A stretch of DNA of 64,000 bases from assembly GCA_947626395.1 (NCBI GenBank), contig CANQRU010000003.1, forward strand, positions 62,001-126,000, written 5' to 3'. The notes under the pieces were generated by a model, which had not been told where the DNA came from, searched no databases, and worked only from the letters and a program-made list of their open reading frames with translations. The translations under genes were made by a program, and so were the position numbers. Origin of the DNA: an uncultured Lachnospiraceae bacterium. Its GTDB lineage: Bacteria; Bacillota; Clostridia; Lachnospirales; Lachnospiraceae. Positions 53,120 to 60,799 of the stretch are shown here, piece by piece. Position 1 is the stretch's first letter; each line of letters starts with the position of its first letter.

Positions 53120-53857
53120 TCAGTCACGCCTCTCGTCTTCATTCTCATAACACTCGCAGAACCTGGCCGCGAAAGCCGGCTCCATCCCATGAACGTACAG
53201 ATGTGAAATGTCCCCGATGGCGTTCGCCCGGAAAAGCGCGATGCCCGGCCGCCGCTCTTCGGAGATCACCGTCGTCACCGACGTAGGCGCCGCACAGATC
53301 CCGTGCCACAGGATCATCGGTGAAACGCCCAACAGATGGGACAATAACACGCACTCCACGCCGAAATGGCAGAACAGCACGATCGTATCGTTATTCGGCC
53401 GGACCGCACGGTAGATCCGTCCGTCCCGCTCATATCCATGGCGGGCCAGCAGACGGTCGAAATTCTCTGCGACACGGTCATACTCCTGCTTCACGCCCGC
53501 GTCCTCGAACACATCGCGCTCATACCAACGTGTCTCCTCGTAAAAGCGTTCATCCGCCGTCCAGTCCTGGGGCAGCCAGTCCCAGGCCACCGGACAGAGC
53601 CCCGGCCCTTTCCAATCCGGCCGGGCCACCGGCGGTCCGAATTCCTTAAGCCACGGACATTCCTCCGCGGTACGGTTCATTTTCTTAAGCGTCAGCGACG
53701 CCGTGTCCTTCGCCCGGCCCAGAGGCGATACATAGAAAGCCGCCACATTCAGCTTCGACAGCCGTTCCGACAGATATTCCGCCTCCGTCCAGCCCCGCTC
53801 CGTCAGGGAATCAATGGAGTAATCCGGGTCGCCGTGACGCACGATCAGTAATTTCAT
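53120..53857 (-). CDS. Histidine phosphatase family protein
   Basis: 245 residues. The phosphohistidine motif LLIVRHGDPDYSIDSLTERG is at the N-terminus, and the second catalytic His is in VLFCHFGVECVLLSHLLGV near residue 160. Length exceeds the minimal phosphoglycerate-mutase-like fold, with an insert about 75-130 (GPPVARPDWKGPGLCPVAWD). The substrate may be a phosphosugar or nucleotide. ATG 53857 follows AGAGGAATT. It precedes the Nudix gene; together they could clean up nucleotide-type metabolites, which is inference. Confidence 0.82.
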   Translation of the reverse strand: MKLLIVRHGDPDYSIDSLTERGWTEAEYLSERLSKLNVAAFYVSPLGRAKDTASLTLKKMNRTAEECPWLKEFGPPVARPDWKGPGLCPVAWDWLPQDWTADERFYEETRWYERDVFEDAGVKQEYDRVAENFDRLLARHGYERDGRIYRAVRPNNDTIVLFCHFGVECVLLSHLLGVSPMILWHGICAAPTSVTTVISEERRPGIALFRANAIGDISHLYVHGMEPAFAARFCECYENEDERRD

Positions 53858-53894
53858 ATACAATTCCTCTTTCTGTTATCCAAATACGCATGAC

Positions 53895-54068
53895 CTATTT
53901 AAGTTTCTGCTCTGACAGCCGTTCTTCTTTTTCCGGCGTTAGACCGAGGTTCTCCGCAGTTGGAAGTTTGATATCCGGCCATGTCACAAGGTTGGGAAGG
54001 AACTCATAAAAACGGATGAAATGCCGCATAAGAGCGACGATCCGCTGCGTTTTGAAGTTTCGTATCAT
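53895..54068 (-). CDS. 57-residue peptide coupled to the YhcG-type nuclease gene
   Basis: Starts at ATG 54068, overlapping the TGA of the nuclease gene as ATGA, a hallmark of translational coupling. It reads MIRNFKTQRIVALMRHFIRF, then an aromatic stretch FYEFLPNLVTWPDIKLPTAE and ends with EERLSEQKLK. Two short helices are likely. I do not recognise the family. The tight coupling makes it a likely partner of the nuclease, or a last remnant of a longer gene now truncated at 53895. Confidence 0.5.
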   Translation of the reverse strand: MIRNFKTQRIVALMRHFIRFYEFLPNLVTWPDIKLPTAENLGLTPEKEERLSEQKLK

Positions 54069-55288
54069 TCATGGACGGTTCCCTCCGTTTCCTTTTGCAT
54101 GTTGAGCTTAAACGTTTCCTCTGCAATCTCAATTTGCTGCCTGATTTGTTCAGCGGTTGGCAGGTACTCCTGAATTTCTTTGATTTTTACGTTATTATAG
54201 GTCGCGACTCCCATGGGTGTCGTAATCCCTTCGAAAGCTAACTGTACTTCCGTCCGATCCATATCCTTGCAGATCAAAAGTCCGATAGACGGATTATCAC
54301 TGTCCCGGCGGAGCAGTTCATTTACCGCATTTACATAAAAATTGAGCTTACCGGCAAACTCGGGCTCAAACGGTTTTACCTTCAATTCTATCACAACATA
54401 GCATCTCAGATAGATATGATAAAAAAGCAGGTCAATTTTCCGGGTTTTGCCGGAAATAATCATTTCCTTTTGTCTTCCGACAAATGCCCAGCCATCGCCT
54501 AACTCCAGCAGAAATCTTGTCATCTGCTGCTCTATGGCATCTTCCAGAGCAGCTTCATTGTATTCCTCAGAAAGACGGATAAAGCCCAAATCATAATTTC
54601 CTTTGAGCAGTTCCTGGGCCAGTTTGCCCTGAGGAGCAGGAAGCTGCACACTAAAATTTGTAACCGCTGCTCCAATGGTATGATACATATCGGAGCGGAT
54701 ACAATTATCCAGTGCGTTGCGGCTCAGACCTTTATCAATCGTACGCTGAATATAGAATAAAGCCTCTTCAACGCTTTTACATTTTGTTATTATCAAGATA
54801 TGATGTCCCCACGGAACATAGCTAAAGAAAAGCGGAAAAGGAATTTCTCCAACAGGCTGTTGGATTTTTTCTTCCTGCAGCGGTGTTCCAATCTGCTGAA
54901 GCCGGGGAAAATTTGCCTGCGTAATTTCTCCAACAAGCTGTTGGATTTTTTCTTCGCACAGCGAAGCTGAATAGAATTGATACCATTTTTTCATGTACCA
55001 GAGATTCGAGGTACTGAATCCCTTAACATTGGGAAATTCTGCCTGCAGATCAAGACTGACCTGTTCAACGATTCCCTTCCCCCATTTTTCTTCAGCACGT
55101 CTGATAACGAGATCCCGCCCGAGCCGCCAGTTAAAAAGAAGCTGTTCGGAATTCACTTTAACGGCGGCTTTTATCTGCGCATTGCGAAAACGCTGTTTGA
55201 TTTCATGCATCCACTGAACATACTCGCTGTCAAGGTTTACATTCTGGGAACGCACAACTGTAAGAGTTTTATTTGACTGATTCCTCAT
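54065..55288 (-). CDS. YhcG/DUF1016-family PD-(D/E)XK nuclease
   Basis: 407 residues. The DUF1016 N-terminal domain (about 15-145, LFNWRLGRDLVIRRAEEKWG, then VKGFSTSNLWYMKKWYQFY) is followed by a nuclease domain (about 215-385). The active-site motif is KIDLLFYHIYLRCYVVIELK near residue 300. Related proteins are found in defence islands and beside restriction genes. Two copies of EEKIQQxVGEI (about residues 112 and 139) make an 80-base direct repeat. ATG 55288 follows AAGGAGGTG; 12 upstream codons lack a site. Composition is AT-richer than most of the window, hinting at transfer. A HTH gene lies 77 bases upstream. Confidence 0.85.
   Translation of the reverse strand: MRNQSNKTLTVVRSQNVNLDSEYVQWMHEIKQRFRNAQIKAAVKVNSEQLLFNWRLGRDLVIRRAEEKWGKGIVEQVSLDLQAEFPNVKGFSTSNLWYMKKWYQFYSASLCEEKIQQLVGEITQANFPRLQQIGTPLQEEKIQQPVGEIPFPLFFSYVPWGHHILIITKCKSVEEALFYIQRTIDKGLSRNALDNCIRSDMYHTIGAAVTNFSVQLPAPQGKLAQELLKGNYDLGFIRLSEEYNEAALEDAIEQQMTRFLLELGDGWAFVGRQKEMIISGKTRKIDLLFYHIYLRCYVVIELKVKPFEPEFAGKLNFYVNAVNELLRRDSDNPSIGLLICKDMDRTEVQLAFEGITTPMGVATYNNVKIKEIQEYLPTAEQIRQQIEIAEETFKLNMQKETEGTVHE
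54842..54956 (-). repeat. 80-base spaced direct repeat inside the YhcG gene
   Basis: AATTTCTCCAACA-GCTGTTGG followed by TTTTTTCTTC occurs twice, at 54842 and 54922 (plus-strand reading), each also holding a CCAACA/TGTTGG palindrome. Confidence 0.75.
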
Positions 55289-55365
55289 CAGAGCGCACCT
55301 CCTTCTTTCCTGTGACATACTCAAAGATGAGAGATTTTTTGTTTCCTTCGATTGTTACAAACTAT

Positions 55366-55632
55366 TCACGCTTTGTCAGTAAGATGCTCCGAGTCGTTCA
55401 CCAGCTTCGCCAGGTCATAGCGACTTGTTTGCGATAGATCAGATAAAGTTTGTTTGATATATTTCCCGCTCTTGATTCTTGCGTCTTTCGGCTTCGGCTC
55501 ATCATCTGGTATCGCCCACGAATAATCGATCCTGACTGCGCCGGGGACGCGTCCCTCCGCACATAAAATCTGTATGCGCCTGGTAGAAATCCCCCAACGT
55601 ACCGCTGTCTGACGAATGGACAAATACTTCAT
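55366..55632 (-). CDS. Small helix-turn-helix DNA-binding protein (excisionase-like)
   Basis: 88 residues. MKYLSIRQTAVRWGISTRRI then QILCAEGRVPGAVRIDYSWA reads as a MerR/excisionase-type winged helix, with an IPDDEPKPKDARIKSGKYIK tail typical of small proteins of this type in mobile or accessory regions. It could repress its own operon, which may include the YhcG-type nuclease. Start ATG 55632 follows GGGGGGCGGG. There is no recombinase nearby, so excisionase activity is not claimed. Confidence 0.7.
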   Translation of the reverse strand: MKYLSIRQTAVRWGISTRRIQILCAEGRVPGAVRIDYSWAIPDDEPKPKDARIKSGKYIKQTLSDLSQTSRYDLAKLVNDSEHLTDKA

Positions 55633-55743
55633 TATTCCCGCCCCCTGAAGACAAATTTCTTTCCATGTATTGTACTCGATATTGCGAACAAAATCAAGAT
55701 AGTTTTATTTTTCAAAGGTATTATTAAAAGATTGCTTAAAAGC

Positions 55744-55800
55744 AAGATTCCCATGGTGCCAAAATTCGCTCTTGCGCTTATTTTGCTCCATGGGAATCTT
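55744..55800. other. Long hairpin between the HTH and sigma-factor genes
   Basis: AAGATTCCCATGG and CCATGGGAATCTT arms, with further AAAAT/ATTTT pairing inside, total 57 bases. It is 16 bases after the sigma-factor stop and may terminate that transcript, though the T-run is poor. The rest of 55633-55816 is AT-rich and empty. Confidence 0.55.
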
Positions 55801-55816
55801 ATTAAAATTCTCCCAG

Positions 55817-57517
55817 TCACCTCTCGCGCCTGTCCCGGCCAAACCCCAGCACCGTCGTCAGCGCCTTCCTCTGCCCCTGCGTCGGCGGTTTCAGTTTCCC
55901 GTTCCGCAGAAGCGCCGTGACGCAATGGATCAGAAACCACCCGTCCGAGAAGATGAACTGCATCTCATAGGCTCCGAGCTTCTTTAGATGCGCCGGAACC
56001 ATGTCCAGCCAGGCTTTGACGTAAGGCGCTTTCAGCGCCTCAAACTCGGCCTGGTGCTTTCTCTTGATCCGATCCCCGACCTCGATCAGCCGCGTCTGAA
56101 TATCCCTGTTTTCCAGTATTACGATCTGCCACGCCGCCTGAAACAAGCCGTCATAGTCGCCGCAAGTCTTTACATAGCCCTGCTCCGCCAGCCACGCGTA
56201 TTCATCCCGGGAGAGACGTTCCTTCCTCTCCCGCTCGTACAGGGCGATCACGCGCAGCGCGTCCTCACCGACATGCATCATCCGGCCTTCCTCGTTCCGG
56301 TCGGACCACTCGCTGTCTATCTGCCAGAGCATCCGTCCGTCGGGACCGCTCCCATTCCACAAAGGGCCGCACCATCCGTTCAGATACACATAATCATCCG
56401 GCAGCTTCAGATCGTCGGGAACCACCGTCGCGAGGACGGTATTCCGGCCGCCGTCCGCCCGGATCGTCATCACTTCCTCAAAGGAGACTGATTTATCCAT
56501 CAGTTCCTCCCCGGACCAGGACGCGATGAGCGGGATCAGCGTCCACAGAACGAAATTCGTATCCGCCCGAGCGTCATCCGCGGGCGTAACCGGCCCGTCC
56601 GTCTGATGACAGAGGATCCCCGGGTCGTCCAGAATCCCGCTGCCGGTCAGCTCGTCATACAGGTCGTTGGCGAACAACTCCGCCGCTTTCTTATACATCC
56701 GGTCCTGCATGATCAGAAGATCCGACGTGGGCTCGCTGATCAGAAAATTCACGATATAGCGTCCATTCTTCTCCAACAGGAACCCATATTTCTCCAGAAA
56801 TTCGACCTCGGTCTCCACATAGACCGGGGAAACGCCCAGATCGTCGGCAATCTCTCCCACGGTCTTCGCCGTCTTCCGGACGCAGTAGCAGATATTCTGC
56901 GACAACGCGGAGCGGAAGAACTCGTCCAAAGACTTTGTACCGCTTTTTCCGTTCATTCCGACCGAATCAAAATGGATCGGATTGAATTTCAGATCGCTTG
57001 GCTGTCTCATTTTATCCATCCCTCTTTTCAATTCCCTTTTTGCTTCGAACAGATGCCATTTGACCGTGCCGAGAGGAATACCCAGTTCGCGGGCGATATC
57101 CGCCTGCTTTCGGTTTTCGAAATAATACGCAATCACGATCCGCCGCTGCAGCCTGGACAGATACGCGATCTCTCCCTGCAGCCGCCGGATGGTTTTTCTC
57201 TCCTCCTCTGCTGCAAGCGCCCCGTCCGGCCCCGCGCCCGGATCGGGAAGCGCCTCAGCCGCTTCTTCCAGCGGAACGCCAACGATCCCCCGGGACGTCT
57301 CCCGGTAGTAGCTGTTCAGCGTGTTGTGGGCGATGGTCCAGATAAATTTGCGCGCGTCCCCGATGTCGTCCCGAAGAAGAAGCGCCCGAAACGCCCGGGT
57401 CACGATCTCCTGCGACAGATCCTCGGCGTCGTGGACATTGCCGCAGCGCTTTAAGGCAAAACCGAAGATCGGGTTTAAATATTCTGTGATGAGCCTCTCC
57501 GCTTCCTGTCTGAGCAC
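55817..57517 (-). CDS. ECF-type sigma factor with large C-terminal regulatory extension
   Basis: 566 residues, about three times a standard ECF sigma. Region 2 is at about 8-75 (GNVHDAEDLSQEIVTRAFRA), region 4 at about 125-185 (ENRKQADIARELGIPLGTVK). After a linker, a winged-helix segment follows (about 215-265, KTAKTVGEIADDLGVSPVYV). The remaining 300 residues (NFLISEPTSDLLIMQDRMYK onward) have no domain I recognise. The extension may sense a signal in cis in place of an anti-sigma factor. GTG 57517 was chosen since AAGGAGG lies nine bases before it; the reading frame is open for 205 further codons without a site. It diverges from the LytTR gene. Confidence 0.82.
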   Translation of the reverse strand: MLRQEAERLITEYLNPIFGFALKRCGNVHDAEDLSQEIVTRAFRALLLRDDIGDARKFIWTIAHNTLNSYYRETSRGIVGVPLEEAAEALPDPGAGPDGALAAEEERKTIRRLQGEIAYLSRLQRRIVIAYYFENRKQADIARELGIPLGTVKWHLFEAKRELKRGMDKMRQPSDLKFNPIHFDSVGMNGKSGTKSLDEFFRSALSQNICYCVRKTAKTVGEIADDLGVSPVYVETEVEFLEKYGFLLEKNGRYIVNFLISEPTSDLLIMQDRMYKKAAELFANDLYDELTGSGILDDPGILCHQTDGPVTPADDARADTNFVLWTLIPLIASWSGEELMDKSVSFEEVMTIRADGGRNTVLATVVPDDLKLPDDYVYLNGWCGPLWNGSGPDGRMLWQIDSEWSDRNEEGRMMHVGEDALRVIALYERERKERLSRDEYAWLAEQGYVKTCGDYDGLFQAAWQIVILENRDIQTRLIEVGDRIKRKHQAEFEALKAPYVKAWLDMVPAHLKKLGAYEMQFIFSDGWFLIHCVTALLRNGKLKPPTQGQRKALTTVLGFGRDRRER

Positions 57518-57667
57518 CTGTTCATACCTCCTTGCAACTGTTTGAAAGCTTTCATTCCTATAGACGCCGGGGATGGAAAAAGGTTGGCGAAAATCGCTTG
57601 TTTTTGCTTCTATTATACCATATAATACAGAAAAACGGCCGGGAACATCCCGGCCCGGAGGAATTTC

Positions 57668-58480
57668 ATGAAGACAGACGATCTGATCCGCCGCTCCATT
57701 TTCATCATAACGGAATACTACAAGAACAATCTGGAACCGTTCTTCGAGTATCTCAGCGACGACGTCCTGTGGCTCGGTCCCGCCGAACGGCAGCAGATTC
57801 AGGGAAAGGATACCCTGATACAGACCTGGAGCAGGGAAAAGCATACCCTGACCTTCACCATGGGCAATATTACGGCCCTGTGCGTCTCGCCCCACATCCA
57901 TGTGAAGGAAATCGTCCTGCATTACGACGTTTTCACCCATTATCCCAGCGGCAATATCGTTCCGCACAATCAGCAGCTGCACTATACATGGCGGGAAAAG
58001 CGGGTGAAAACCGCTTCCGGATGGGAATCCCGGCCGGAGATCGTCATGCTGCACATCAGCAATCTGTGGAAATACGACAGCAGGGACACCATTTATCCTG
58101 TTCACTATGAAGACATGACGGTATCGCCGCATCTCCCTGCGGAACCGGACCGCTTCGTGACCGTCAAGGCGTCCGACTTAAGCGTTCACCGCGTCGCGGC
58201 GGATCAGATTTTATATATCGAGACCGTCAAGCGCGCCGCAAAGCTGCGGATCCACATGACAGACGATACGCTCACGATCAATGAAACGCTGCACGAATTC
58301 GAGCGGAAATACCCGGGGCTTTTTCTGCGCGCCCACGCCGGGTACCTGCTCAATCCCGCCCATGTGCGTGAGATCCGCCGGTTCTTAGTGGCTTTATCCG
58401 ACGGGACGCAGCTCCCGGTTCCGGAGAAAAAATATACGCAGGTCAAAAAAATACTCCTGCAGGAGTCCGCGAAAAACTAG
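57668..58480 (+). CDS. LytTR regulator with N-terminal SnoaL-like domain
   Basis: 270 residues. Residues about 5-130 (RRSIFIITEYYKNNLEPFFE, then GDDVLW-like SDDVLWLGPAERQQIQGKDT) resemble a SnoaL/NTF2-like fold, which often binds small molecules. Residues about 165-265 (VTVKASDLSVHRVAADQILY and LFLRAHAGYLLNPAHVREIR) form a LytTR DNA-binding domain. No receiver domain is present, so it is not a classical response regulator. Good ribosome site CGGAGGAATTTC. It faces the ECF-like sigma gene, 150 bases apart, suggesting shared regulation. Confidence 0.82.
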   Translation: MKTDDLIRRSIFIITEYYKNNLEPFFEYLSDDVLWLGPAERQQIQGKDTLIQTWSREKHTLTFTMGNITALCVSPHIHVKEIVLHYDVFTHYPSGNIVPHNQQLHYTWREKRVKTASGWESRPEIVMLHISNLWKYDSRDTIYPVHYEDMTVSPHLPAEPDRFVTVKASDLSVHRVAADQILYIETVKRAAKLRIHMTDDTLTINETLHEFERKYPGLFLRAHAGYLLNPAHVREIRRFLVALSDGTQLPVPEKKYTQVKKILLQESAKN

Positions 58481-58541
58481 ATCCGCTCCTGCAGGAGTCA
58501 GCAAACAAATCGCTTCAGACAACAGATATTCTGCCTCTTCC

Positions 58542-59642
58542 CTACCTCTCCCCGCGGGCTATCATATCAAGCCTCTTGTCGATCTCCGCCTTCCAGGCGT
58601 CCTTATCCAGGGAGCCGATGATCATGTCGCCTACCTGGTTCCCCTCGCTGTCTACGAATACCGATGTGGGATATGCCTGCACATGGTCATGGATGAAACC
58701 GTTCTGCAGATCTCCGGCCGGATTCAGGTTCAGATAGGCGTCCGCGTGCGTTTCTTCGGCAATCTCCAGCGCATCCTCGTATTCCTTCTGCTGCAGCTGT
58801 CCGTTCGACGCGTCCACGATGTCTCCGCAGATACCGACCACCTGAAAGCCCCGGTCCCGGTATTCCTCATGCAGTTCCGCCAGATCCGGCATTTCCGCCT
58901 TGCACGGCCCGCAGAAGGTGGCCCAGACATTGATAAGCGTCAGATCGTGATCCGCGAAGATCGTCTGATCCGCCGGATTGCCCGCCAGATCCTCCGCCTG
59001 AAATCCGGTAAACGAATCGACATGGATCCCGGCGCTGGACCGCTGGCCGGAGAATATAAAGGCCAGACTGAGCACCAGAAGCACAGACCACCTGGCGTGG
59101 CCCTTCAGGGACAGGAGGAATTCCTTCATGGAACCTTTCTTCTGCCCTTCTTCTACTCTGCAGGAGCAGAAGATAAACAGGAACATGGTTATCCCGACAG
59201 CCGGAAACAGCACGAGAACGGCTTCCAGGAAAATATAAAGCATCGTCAGAGAGATGTCTGACAGCAATCCTTCCTTAAACAGGGACGCCAGTAAAAAGTT
59301 CCCTATATTAAAGATAAAGCATATCAGAAGGATAAGAAACACCAGAAGCATTTCGCGGAAATGAGTCGCCGCCTTATCTCCCTTCAGCCCGTTTCGGAAT
59401 CCGCTGACGGAGAACGTAAGCAGAAGCAGCGCCGCGAACACCACCGGTATCTGAAGCAGCGCTCCTCCCCAGACTCCCGGCTGGCTGCTTCCTCCGATAT
59501 TCAAAAGAAACGGCAGATAGCTGCAGACAGCATGGATGATAACCGCCAGACAGGCGACGGCCGTCACGCCGCCGATAACGCAGGCGATCCTGTCTCCCAG
59601 TCCGACAGACGGCTGCTCTTTTCTTTCAACCGCTGATCCCAT
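58542..59642 (-). CDS. TlpA/ResA-like thioredoxin protein with multi-pass membrane part
   Basis: 366 residues. About five membrane helices (20-45, 60-82, 92-115, 125-158, 185-205) precede a thioredoxin-like domain (about 215-366) with redox motif ATFCGPCKAEMPDLAELH near residue 241. The domain should face outside and reduce or oxidise thiols. Fusion of a membrane region to TlpA is less common than a single anchor; the membrane part is not clearly CcdA-like, as no conserved Cys pair is seen in it. It ends the gene set with the CD1871A-like and NapH-like genes; it starts 28 bases after the former. Ribosome site AGGAGGGATCGGTC. Confidence 0.85.
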   Translation of the reverse strand: MGSAVERKEQPSVGLGDRIACVIGGVTAVACLAVIIHAVCSYLPFLLNIGGSSQPGVWGGALLQIPVVFAALLLLTFSVSGFRNGLKGDKAATHFREMLLVFLILLICFIFNIGNFLLASLFKEGLLSDISLTMLYIFLEAVLVLFPAVGITMFLFIFCSCRVEEGQKKGSMKEFLLSLKGHARWSVLLVLSLAFIFSGQRSSAGIHVDSFTGFQAEDLAGNPADQTIFADHDLTLINVWATFCGPCKAEMPDLAELHEEYRDRGFQVVGICGDIVDASNGQLQQKEYEDALEIAEETHADAYLNLNPAGDLQNGFIHDHVQAYPTSVFVDSEGNQVGDMIIGSLDKDAWKAEIDKRLDMIARGER

Positions 59643-59670
59643 GACCGATCCCTCCTCTCACGGTTTCCTG

Positions 59671-59829
59671 TTATCCGATCCCGATACATTCCAGACAGAT
59701 ATTGGCCGCCTTGTTAAATACGGCAGCCGGTTCTCCCTGCATCACTCCCAATACGATCAGCGCCGCGGACAGCGCGATCAGTCCCAAACGGATCATAACT
59801 TTTTGCTTCTCGCTCAGATTCCGGTTCAT
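59671..59829 (-). CDS. CD1871A-like small CXXC membrane protein
   Basis: 52 residues: [20 protein letters not shown], a membrane helix (about 15-30) and a C-terminal [11 protein letters not shown] with a CxxC motif. Length and end motif match the small CD1871A-type CXXC proteins. Start ATG 59829 overlaps the stop of the NapH-like gene by four bases (ATGA), showing translational coupling. The CxxC near the membrane surface suggests it passes electrons or disulfides between the ferredoxin-type protein and the TlpA-like protein on either side, which is inference. Confidence 0.75.
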   Translation of the reverse strand: MNRNLSEKQKVMIRLGLIALSAALIVLGVMQGEPAAVFNKAANICLECIGIG

Positions 59830-60704
59830 TGCGCTTCCTCCAATCCGCTCTTTTTCCCGAAAAGTTCCTTTGCCGATGTAGTAATGGCTCCCTTAGGGCA
59901 CGCGTCCATGCACCTGCCGCAGCGGATACATTCCATGCTGTTTGGCGTCTCCCAGGTCTTCACGTCCATGGGACAGGCTTTCTGACATCCGCCGCATTTT
60001 ACGCAGGCCGTTTCGTCCACCTTCAGACGGTAGAAGGAAATGGGATTGAAAATGCCGTAAAGCGCCCCCAGGGGACACAGATATTTGCAGAAGGGCCTGC
60101 TGTACCTGACGGACAGCCAGAGGATCACGATAAGAACCCACAGCTTCCATCGGAACAGAATGCCTGTAGCGCTCCGGATCCCCTCGTTGCTAAGCGCCAG
60201 AGGAATCCCTCCCAGAAGCGTTCCGCTCGGACAGATCCATTTGCAGAACCAGGGCGTCCCGGCCAGATCTCCTTTCACAAAATACGGAAGGATGATGACA
60301 AAGAGCGCCAGAACCACATATTTCAGATACCGGAGGTATTTATCGCCCGGCATGTTCTTCGCCTTCTTCTTAAGGGGGATCTTGTTCAGCATATCCTGCA
60401 CGAACCCGAAGGGACACAGCCAGCCGCAGATGAACCGCCCCAGGAACGTGCCGAACGCCATCAGCATGCCGAACACGTAACAGGACAGCTTAAAGGAACC
60501 GCTGTCCAGCACAGCCTGCAGAGAGCCGATCGGACAGGCGTACAGGGCGCCCGGACAGGAATAGCAGTTCAGTCCGGGTACGCAGATGGTCTTGGTCTTT
60601 CCGATAAAGATCTTCCCCTGGAGATAACCGGCCGCGTAACCGTTGGTCAGGGCGAACCACGCCGCCTGGACCCAGTGGCGGAAAGCGCCGCTTTTCTTTT
60701 TCAT
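59826..60704 (-). CDS. NapH/CcoG-like membrane 4Fe-4S protein
   Basis: 292 residues with four or five membrane helices. Cysteine motifs in order: [14 protein letters not shown] near 47, CGWLCPFG near 95, CKWICPSG near 155, CKYLCPLG near 208, and two ferredoxin clusters [14 protein letters not shown] (about 236) and [14 protein letters not shown] (about 262). It resembles NapH-type electron carriers that move electrons across or along the membrane. With the TlpA-like and CXXC proteins it could drive thiol reduction outside the cell. Ribosome site AGGAGG lies 13 bases before ATG 60704. It follows the 5'-nucleotidase gene by 95 bases. Confidence 0.85.
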   Translation of the reverse strand: MKKKSGAFRHWVQAAWFALTNGYAAGYLQGKIFIGKTKTICVPGLNCYSCPGALYACPIGSLQAVLDSGSFKLSCYVFGMLMAFGTFLGRFICGWLCPFGFVQDMLNKIPLKKKAKNMPGDKYLRYLKYVVLALFVIILPYFVKGDLAGTPWFCKWICPSGTLLGGIPLALSNEGIRSATGILFRWKLWVLIVILWLSVRYSRPFCKYLCPLGALYGIFNPISFYRLKVDETACVKCGGCQKACPMDVKTWETPNSMECIRCGRCMDACPKGAITTSAKELFGKKSGLEEAQ

Positions 60705-60799
60705 AGGTGTCTTATTTCCTCCTTCTGCGAGACCTGCGGCGCCGGCCGGAACAGTGCTGTCCGGCCCGGGAAGACGCAGGAGCCTGGATTCCGGCGGGT

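Noticed and set aside
55366..55632. Phage or integrative element, from the excisionase-like protein
   Set aside because: No integrase, relaxase, phage gene or attachment-site duplication is visible around it.
57518..58132. In-frame extension of the sigma factor to 771 residues
   Set aside because: The extra part overlaps the divergent LytTR gene in antisense, and AAGGAGG directly precedes the GTG at 57517.
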